This document shows, piece by piece, positions 28,157 through 32,554 of a stretch of 32,554 nt of DNA (within the stretch, counting starts at the first letter, position 1; every line of letters begins with the position of its first letter). Source of the stretch: Nocardia asiatica NBRC 100129 (GTDB lineage: Bacteria; Actinomycetota; Actinomycetes; Mycobacteriales; Mycobacteriaceae); NCBI RefSeq assembly GCF_000308415.1, contig NZ_BAFS01000460.1:1-32554 (forward strand). The letters run 5' to 3'. A program made the position numbers and the translations under genes. The notes below the pieces were generated by a model. The model was given only the letters and a program-made list of their open reading frames with translations. It was not told where the DNA came from and did not search any database.

Positions 28157-29430
28157 GACGCACGCCCCGGGAACTCGACGACCGCGGCGCCCTTACGGGG
28201 CGGCTTGTGGTCGCAGTCGGTGCCGTCGGCACGATGACCGTCGTCGTCGCACAACTTGCAGGCCACGATTCGCGCCTTGGCCAAGCCGTTGCGGTCACGC
28301 TCCGCGGCGAACGGGTCGTGGCTGCACACGCGGCGAGCTTCGTCGTAGCCGTCGTCGTCGCACAGGTGGCAGTTGGCGATCGCGCGGGCTCGGTCCTCGG
28401 CCGCCTGGCGGGCAGCGGCCGACTCGATCGCGGCGGCGGTGCGGCGGCGCTCGTCGGTCGCGCGCTCGCGGTCGGTCTGCCATCGGGTGTGCGCCTGCCG
28501 GGCGTCGGCGCACGCGCGGCACGGTGCGTCGGTTCCGGTCGGGTGTCGCTCGCAGGTGCGCTTCGGCTCAGCGGCGGCGAGCAGTCCGAGCAACCACGCC
28601 TCGCGGGCTTCGAAGGTGTCGGCGCAGGCTTGGCACTCGCGTACGTAACCGGACTCGTGTCCCGAATGGAATTTCGGCGGGGGGGCGTTGCGTTCGGCGG
28701 TAGCGCCTACGTGACGTTCCCCTGTTACGTAACCACTTATGGAGCTGGAGCTAGGAGCTGGAGCAGGAGCAGGTAGGGAGGCGACCCCCTGCGGGACCCC
28801 CTGAACGACCCCTTCGGTTTCGGGGTAATCGACGGGCTGATCGACCCCCTGATCTAAGGGGTAACCGACCCCCTGATGAACCCCTTTCGGGAAGGGGTAA
28901 CCGACCCCTTCCGGTTGGGGTGAATCGACCTCTTCCACGGAGGGGTAGCCGAAGGGGTAGGACGCGGGGTCGATCGACTTGCGATCGATCAGACCGGCGA
29001 CCTCCGGCTTGCTCCATCCCTTCAGATCCGGCTGATTCGCGTGCAACTTCTGCAACTCGTGGACGATCACCCCCCGCAGCGTCAAGGACGCGACCGCGCC
29101 GAAAGCGAGGGACATCGACACCGCGACGTTCGGGTTCTTCAGCAATCCGTCGTTCTTGATGAACGATCGGATCAGCACCTCCTCCGAGTCTTCGTCCACG
29201 ACGATGTACAGCCCGCGCACCAGCCAGTCGCCAGCCGAACGCACCGCGTCGGCGGTCCACCCGGCCGCGTTCGCCGCGATCCGCCCCGGGCGCCAGTCGG
29301 CGACACCCGCGTAATTGAGCGACGGCGAGGTGACGAGCACGAAGTACAGGTGCTGCGCCTCCGGCGGCAAGGCACGGAAATCGTCGTCGGACCAGATCGA
29401 CAGCCAGATCCGGGCATGATCACGCGCCAT
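28153..29430 (-). CDS. Replication initiator protein (winged-helix, zinc-rich C-terminus)
   Basis: 425 residues from ATG 29430. The N-terminal domain (about 1-150: MARDHARIWLSIWSDDDFRA, LYFVLVTSPSLNYAGVADW, VLIRSFIKNDGLLKNPNVAV, TLRGVIVHELQKL) is the replisome-organiser type common in actinophages. Residues 175-217 are a 12-residue tandem repeat. The C-terminal half has Cys knuckles (C266/C269; C293/C304/C307; C354/C357/C369/H371; C391/C394/C406/H408). It is expected to bind the origin and load replication proteins. It is larger than most relatives because of the repeat and knuckles. Confidence 0.82.
   Translation of the reverse strand: MARDHARIWLSIWSDDDFRALPPEAQHLYFVLVTSPSLNYAGVADWRPGRIAANAAGWTADAVRSAGDWLVRGLYIVVDEDSEEVLIRSFIKNDGLLKNPNVAVSMSLAFGAVASLTLRGVIVHELQKLHANQPDLKGWSKPEVAGLIDRKSIDPASYPFGYPSVEEVDSPQPEGVGYPFPKGVHQGVGYPLDQGVDQPVDYPETEGVVQGVPQGVASLPAPAPAPSSSSISGYVTGERHVGATAERNAPPPKFHSGHESGYVRECQACADTFEAREAWLLGLLAAAEPKRTCERHPTGTDAPCRACADARQAHTRWQTDRERATDERRRTAAAIESAAARQAAEDRARAIANCHLCDDDGYDEARRVCSHDPFAAERDRNGLAKARIVACKLCDDDGHRADGTDCDHKPPRKGAAVVEFPGRAS
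28789..28908 (-). repeat. 36-bp iterated repeats in initiator gene (candidate origin iterons)
   Basis: Three 36-bp units (28801-28836, 28837-28872, 28873-28908) and a partial fourth encode the 12-residue repeat GVGYPxxxGVxQ. Each unit carries GGGGTAACCGACCCC or a variant, an inverted repeat GGGGT-5-ACCCC. Exact copies are at 28858-28872 and 28894-28908, with a degenerate copy at 28822-28836 in the same register. Similar GGGGT blocks follow at 28942 and 28954, in a 12-bp register. Confidence 0.68.
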
Positions 29431-29785
29431 GCTGCACCTCCTCTTCGAGCCGCAGCACTGCCGCGCGCTGGATCACGTGACCGGGCAGCATCTGCCCGGT
29501 GATGGACTGCCGGAAGTGCTCGTTCACCGCGCGTTCAGCGAGGTCGATGGTCAACCACTCCATGCCGGGGCGGTCGAACAGCACAGCCCAGTTGAGGATC
29601 TGGAAGTCCATCGGTGCCCAGAACATCTCGTTCCATACAGCGGCAGCACGGAACACGGCGGCCGCGATGGCGCGGGATTGCGTGGTGACGACGGGGAGCT
29701 TCGGCTGTCCGTAAGAGAGGATGTTGGCCCGCCATTCCGCTGGGTCGCCGCGGAAGATGGGATGCTCGGGGAGGTTGTCGGTCAT
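29420..29785 (-). CDS. Unknown protein upstream of initiator
   Basis: 121 residues from ATG 29785 (ATGA). It has EHPIFRGDPAEWRANILSYG, AIAAAVFRAAAVWNEMFWAP and LDRPG-like loops, and a helical end with RAAVLRLEEEVQHGA. It overlaps the initiator start by 11 bases. A partner in replication is possible by context. No family is recognised. Confidence 0.74.
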   Translation of the reverse strand: MTDNLPEHPIFRGDPAEWRANILSYGQPKLPVVTTQSRAIAAAVFRAAAVWNEMFWAPMDFQILNWAVLFDRPGMEWLTIDLAERAVNEHFRQSITGQMLPGHVIQRAAVLRLEEEVQHGA

Positions 29786-30114
29786 CGCACCCCACCTCGG
29801 CCGAGGTGGATGGCACGGTACAGGCTGTCGAGGGTGAAGAAGTCGCGGTGACACACCGTGCACTCCAGGCTCTTGCCGCCCGTCCGGAGGTGGGTCTCGA
29901 ACCGGCGGTACAGGCTCGTCATGCATCGGCCGCACACCAGCATGTCGAAGCAGCCGTGCTGGTCGTACCAGTACTCGGCGGGCGGCCGGTAGGTCTTGTG
30001 CGCCGTCGAGCCGCAGAGCGGCGCGAACGCGAGATCGGAGATGGCCGCGATGTCAGCGGCGGGAGCAAACGACAGATCAACAGGCGAGGAGTCAGAGGAT
30101 ATGGGTATCCTCAT
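29782..30114 (-). CDS. Zinc-ribbon protein
   Basis: 110 residues from ATG 30114, with AGGGGG at good spacing. It has C61-x2-C64 (CGRC) and C85-x2-C88 (CTVC), which form a zinc ribbon, plus C34 and C55. The N-terminal part is Ala/Ser-rich. Longer readings in this frame run through the methyltransferase gene and are shadows. It is the first gene of the replication operon. Confidence 0.76.
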   Translation of the reverse strand: MRIPISSDSSPVDLSFAPAADIAAISDLAFAPLCGSTAHKTYRPPAEYWYDQHGCFDMLVCGRCMTSLYRRFETHLRTGGKSLECTVCHRDFFTLDSLYRAIHLGRGGVR

Positions 30115-30169
30115 GAACACCCCCTTTCCGATTGCAGCGGTGAGGGGTAGGCCCTGGGATCGCAGTTTC

Positions 30170-30192
30170 GAACGGTGTTGGTAGCACTGTTC
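30170..30192. promoter_or_regulatory. Operator-like inverted repeat
   Basis: GAACGGTG and CACTGTTC are 8-base arms with one mismatch and a 7-base spacer. The site lies 56 bases before the zinc-ribbon start and just downstream of TAAAAT. It could be a repressor site for the replication operon; inference. Confidence 0.45.
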
Positions 30193-30214
30193 GGGCTCAC
30201 CCGGGGCCGTCTTG

Positions 30215-30220
30215 ATTTTA
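30215..30220 (-). promoter_or_regulatory. Candidate -10 (TAAAAT) of the replication operon
   Basis: TAAAAT matches TATAAT at 5 of 6 positions and lies about 100 bases before the start codon of the zinc-ribbon gene. No good -35 is seen at 16-18 bases, so the call is tentative. Confidence 0.35.
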
Positions 30221-30299
30221 CCGGGGATTCGCTGGGATCTCGAGCCGCCACACCCGCCGGATTCGAACGAATGTGTGAGTCGCACAACGGAAGTCGACA

Positions 30300-31247
30300 T
30301 CACGACACCTCCCCCAGGTCCAGTCCCGGCTGTTGCAGACGAGTACGCAACGACAGGTCCAGGTACTCCCGGTTCAGGTCGATCCCGACGTAGCGGCGGC
30401 CGTGCTTGGCCGCGGCGAGACCGGTAGTGCCCGAACCGGAGAACGGGTCCAGCACCGTGCCACCCGGCTTGCATCCGGCCTGCACGCACCGCTCGGCCAG
30501 CTCCAGCGGCATCGTCGCGAAGTGCGCGCCGGGGAAAGGTTGCGTGTTGATCGACCACACGTCGCCGGGGTTCGCGCCGTTCTCCGCCATGCCGCGCGTC
30601 TTCGCGTTGGGTCTCTGACCAGGTGCCGTGTAGGGCTTTCTCGCCCGCGACGCGGCCGCGATCGTCGACTCGGCGTGGGGTTCCCGGATCGCGTCGAGGT
30701 CGAACCAGTAGCGGCGCGACTTCACGAACAGGAACACCTGCTCGTATCGAACGGAGAGCCGGTCGGTGATGCTCTCGGGCATCGCGTTCGGCTTGTGCCA
30801 GACGATCGCGTTGCGCAGCACCCAGCCGTCATCCTGGAGTGTGAATGCCACCCGCCATGGAATGCCGAGCAAGCTTTTCGGCTTAGCCCAGCCAGCTCCC
30901 GGGCGGTCGAGCACCCGCGCTGGAGGCCGCCGCGCCTCGTTCTTGAGGTCGGGTTGAGTAGGTGATCCTTTGCCGCTGTAGAAGCTATCCCCGAGGTTCA
31001 ACCACAAGGTGCCGTCATCAGCGAGCACACGCCGCAGCTCTGCGAACAAGGTCCGCATCGTCTCGACGTACTCAGCCGGGGAGGCCTCCAGACCGTACTG
31101 TCCAGGCTCCCCGTAATCGCGAAGGCCGAAGTAGGGCGGCGACGTGCAGATCGAATCGACCGATCCGTCCGGCAATCCACGCGCAACAGCAAGCGCGTCA
31201 CCGTGATACAGCTTCACCGAGTCGTCTTCGAAATACGGCCGCATCAC
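30300..31247 (-). CDS. DNA methyltransferase, beta class (N4-cytosine or N6-adenine)
   Basis: 315 residues from GTG 31247; ATG 31244 is an equally coupled alternative. Catalytic motif IV, TSPPYFG (35-41), comes before motif I, DPFSGSGTT (267-275), the order of the beta class. Other landmarks are WLNLGDSF, VWHKPNAMPES and YVGIDLNREY. SPPY is more usual for N4-cytosine enzymes but does not exclude N6-adenine. No restriction endonuclease gene is next to it, so it probably protects phage DNA. Confidence 0.9.
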   Translation of the reverse strand: MMRPYFEDDSVKLYHGDALAVARGLPDGSVDSICTSPPYFGLRDYGEPGQYGLEASPAEYVETMRTLFAELRRVLADDGTLWLNLGDSFYSGKGSPTQPDLKNEARRPPARVLDRPGAGWAKPKSLLGIPWRVAFTLQDDGWVLRNAIVWHKPNAMPESITDRLSVRYEQVFLFVKSRRYWFDLDAIREPHAESTIAAASRARKPYTAPGQRPNAKTRGMAENGANPGDVWSINTQPFPGAHFATMPLELAERCVQAGCKPGGTVLDPFSGSGTTGLAAAKHGRRYVGIDLNREYLDLSLRTRLQQPGLDLGEVS

Positions 31248-31711
31248 CGCACCTCCCCGATCTCGAACAGTCCCAGCTCATCCCCCGCCACCCGAGGCGC
31301 ATCGGTCGGTGCCACGACCTCCACCCGCAACCCGGCGATCCGTGCCCGGTCCACGCAATCCCACGTGCCCCGAGACAGCGACCGGGCACCCGGCAGAGGG
31401 AACGCAAGGACGAGGTCGGCGCCGAGAGCGACCATCTCCGCGTTGCGCCGCATCCCAGCCGCCTTACCGAACAGACGCCACTCGGCCAGGTACACCTCCT
31501 CCACCACTCGGTAGTCGGGGTCGCAGATCGGCAGGGAGAACCAGGTGTGGGCGAAGTGGTCGGCGCCGGTGGGGCAGCCGCCGTGCACGACGGTGACCGT
31601 GCCCCCGTCCGGGAGGTTCTCCGCGACGGCCATGGCGATGGACTCCCACACGGCGTTCTCGTCGGGCCAGTGACGGGAGCCGGTGATGAGGAGACGGAAG
31701 GTGTCGATCAC
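31244..31711 (-). CDS. SLOG-family protein (cpYpsA/DUF2493-like)
   Basis: 155 residues from GTG 31711 (GTGA). It has the opening RLLITGSRHWPDENAVW and VVHGGCPTGADHFAHTW (about 41-57), both marks of the DUF2493/SLOG Rossmann-like fold that binds nucleotides or related signals. RLFGKAAGMRRNAEMVA and LVLAFPLPGARS complete the pattern. Its product or ligand in phages is not known. It is coupled to the methyltransferase. Confidence 0.85.
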   Translation of the reverse strand: MIDTFRLLITGSRHWPDENAVWESIAMAVAENLPDGGTVTVVHGGCPTGADHFAHTWFSLPICDPDYRVVEEVYLAEWRLFGKAAGMRRNAEMVALGADLVLAFPLPGARSLSRGTWDCVDRARIAGLRVEVVAPTDAPRVAGDELGLFEIGEVR

Positions 31712-32061
31712 GCCACCCCTCCTTCCGGGTTGATGGCCAGCGCGTACTGATCACCGCACTCGGACGGGACGACCACCACTACTGGTTCGCGGCCGTGCAC
31801 CCGATCCAGGTACGCCCTTGCCTCACGCCCCACCACATCCGGCCGGGACGAATCCGCCTCCGCCCGCTCATACGGAGACAGGCGCCGGCCGCAGTCCCCC
31901 GAACGGATCACCCGACCGCACAGGCAGTACGTCCGATCGTTGACCGGGTTGTAGAGCACACCCTCGTGACGGGCATCGATGCAGCGGTAACGGTTCTCCA
32001 GCTCCCACGAGAGGGCCGGGGGATGAAGGGTGATCGGACGCTGACGGAAGAGCGTGGTCAC
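31708..32061 (-). CDS. Unknown Cys/Arg-rich protein
   Basis: 117 residues from GTG 32061 (GTGA). It includes NRYRCIDARHEGVLYNPVND, TYCLCGRVIRSGDCGRRLSP and DRVHGREPVVVVVPSE. The four Cys (one plus CLC plus one) may bind zinc. The function is unknown. Coupled on both sides. Confidence 0.74.
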   Translation of the reverse strand: MTTLFRQRPITLHPPALSWELENRYRCIDARHEGVLYNPVNDRTYCLCGRVIRSGDCGRRLSPYERAEADSSRPDVVGREARAYLDRVHGREPVVVVVPSECGDQYALAINPEGGVA

Positions 32062-32462
32062 GCCGCACCTCCTTCGATCGGATTCACGCGGCCGTCATCT
32101 GTGAGCAGCACCCACCGGCCGCGGTACAGAACAGGGACCTCCGCGGCGGTCCGGGAGCCGTTGCGGCGCACCAGCCAGCCGTTCGCGTACGCCTTCGCCC
32201 GATTCGACTCCACTCGTCGATGGCAGCGGGATGCCAGCCCTAATCCGTTGGCCGCACGGTTCACCCACGGCTCGCTCGTGCCACCGAGCGCGCGCGGGCC
32301 GCGGTGATGCCACTCGAAGATCGGGCCGCAGTTGTCGATCTCGCACATGCCACCGGAGCGGGCGCCCATGATGTCCTTGACCTTCTTCGGGAAACCTTGC
32401 GGACGCTTTGGCCTACGCAGGGCGGACTTCGCCAGGTTCTTGGCGGATGGATGGACGGTCAC
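32058..32462 (-). CDS. HNH endonuclease-like protein
   Basis: 134 residues from GTG 32462 (GTGA). The HNH features are GGMCEIDNCGPIFEWHHRGP (C40, C45, H52-H53), NRAANGLGLASRCHRRVE with N72, C80 and H81, and a later RAKAYANGWLVRRN. It matches the early HNH proteins found at the right end of many actinophage early regions. The C-terminal half contains RGRWVLLTDDGRVNPI. Role may be in recombination or host DNA attack. Confidence 0.83.
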   Translation of the reverse strand: MTVHPSAKNLAKSALRRPKRPQGFPKKVKDIMGARSGGMCEIDNCGPIFEWHHRGPRALGGTSEPWVNRAANGLGLASRCHRRVESNRAKAYANGWLVRRNGSRTAAEVPVLYRGRWVLLTDDGRVNPIEGGAA

Positions 32463-32554
32463 CGGTTCGTCCCCCCGATCCCGAGGATCTTCTCGATCAT
32501 CCGAGACTGGGTCTGCAAGTTGGATTGATCCGCCTCGTGATCGGCGGCCAATCC
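32459..32554 (-). CDS. C-terminus of an upstream gene (cut by window edge)
   Basis: The frame is open from the right edge to TGA at 32459, which overlaps the next GTG as GTGA. The visible part is about 31 residues, ending RMIEKILGIGGTNR, helical and charged. The function cannot be assigned. Confidence 0.6.
   Translation of the reverse strand, partial: GLAADHEADQSNLQTQSRMIEKILGIGGTNR

Larger units (their letters stand above)
30115..30299. other. Non-coding leader of the replication operon
   Basis: There is no gene in 185 bases. It contains an inverted repeat (GAACGGTG 30170-30177 with CACTGTTC 30185-30192, 7 of 8 pairs) and TAAAAT on the minus strand at 30215-30220. It lies between the methyltransferase stop and the zinc-ribbon start. 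A promoter with an operator is likely here. Confidence 0.5.

Noticed and set aside
30249..30290. Possible tRNA (GTTCGAATCC sequence on the minus strand)
   Set aside because: The bases flanking the T-loop do not pair (ATTCG with CCGGC), and no acceptor stem or anticodon arm can be drawn.
1..32554. CRISPR array
   Set aside because: No regularly spaced direct repeats of 25-40 bases with variable spacers were seen; the repeats present are coding or palindromic.

Overview
The window is a contiguous, tightly packed piece of a tailed-phage (siphovirus) genome or prophage infecting a high-GC actinobacterium. The evidence is high GC throughout, frequent GTG/TTG starts, and head, tail, replication and DUF6221-type proteins of the kinds found in phages of Gordonia, Rhodococcus, Nocardia and Mycobacterium. 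The exact host genus cannot be fixed from sequence alone. Nearly all genes lie on the minus strand, so the functional order runs from right (32.5 kb) to left (1). Only two small genes (22.3-22.9 kb) run rightward. Most neighbouring genes overlap by ATGA, GTGA or TGATG, so translation is coupled along long operons.

Right to left. 32.55-30.3 kb: an HNH protein, a small unknown protein, a SLOG-family (DUF2493-like) protein and a beta-class DNA methyltransferase. 30.3-28.15 kb: a non-coding leader, a zinc-ribbon protein, an unknown protein and a replication initiator. The initiator gene carries a 36-bp repeat array that could be the origin. 28.15-23.06 kb: a NrdH-like glutaredoxin, a string of small coupled genes that include paralogues (coiled coil plus Cys motif; LP-G-TVI domain), and a RuvC-like resolvase. 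22.98-23.05 kb: two hairpins between convergent genes. 22.23-22.33 kb: a divergent regulatory region with paired palindromic operators. 22.2-20.04 kb: an HTH protein, a DUF6221-like protein and small genes, closed by a terminator-like hairpin. 20.04-19.69 kb: non-coding. 19.7-18.5 kb: a GIY-YIG/T5orf172 protein and a zinc protein. 18.48-18.0 kb: an HTH gene flanked by palindromes and structured RNA. 18.0-15.8 kb: very small coupled genes and two unknown proteins.

15.7-10.2 kb holds a free-standing HNH/AP2 endonuclease and then a six-gene cluster: five glycosyltransferase-like proteins and one FkbM-type methyltransferase. It probably builds and methylates a glycan on virion or host-surface components. 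10.2-1 kb is the virion operon in canonical order: HNH, small and large terminase, portal, scaffold, major capsid, three head-tail connector proteins, tail terminator, major tail protein, tail assembly chaperones with a -1 frameshift, and the N-terminal part of the tape measure, which runs off the left edge. No integrase, lysis gene, tRNA or CRISPR array is visible here.

The most notable signals are the divergent switch with 16-bp operators set 20 bp apart, the 36-bp palindrome-containing repeats in the initiator gene, the palindromes around the HTH gene at 18.2 kb, the repeated AGCCGTGA gene junction in the small-gene array, and the glycan-modification cluster.
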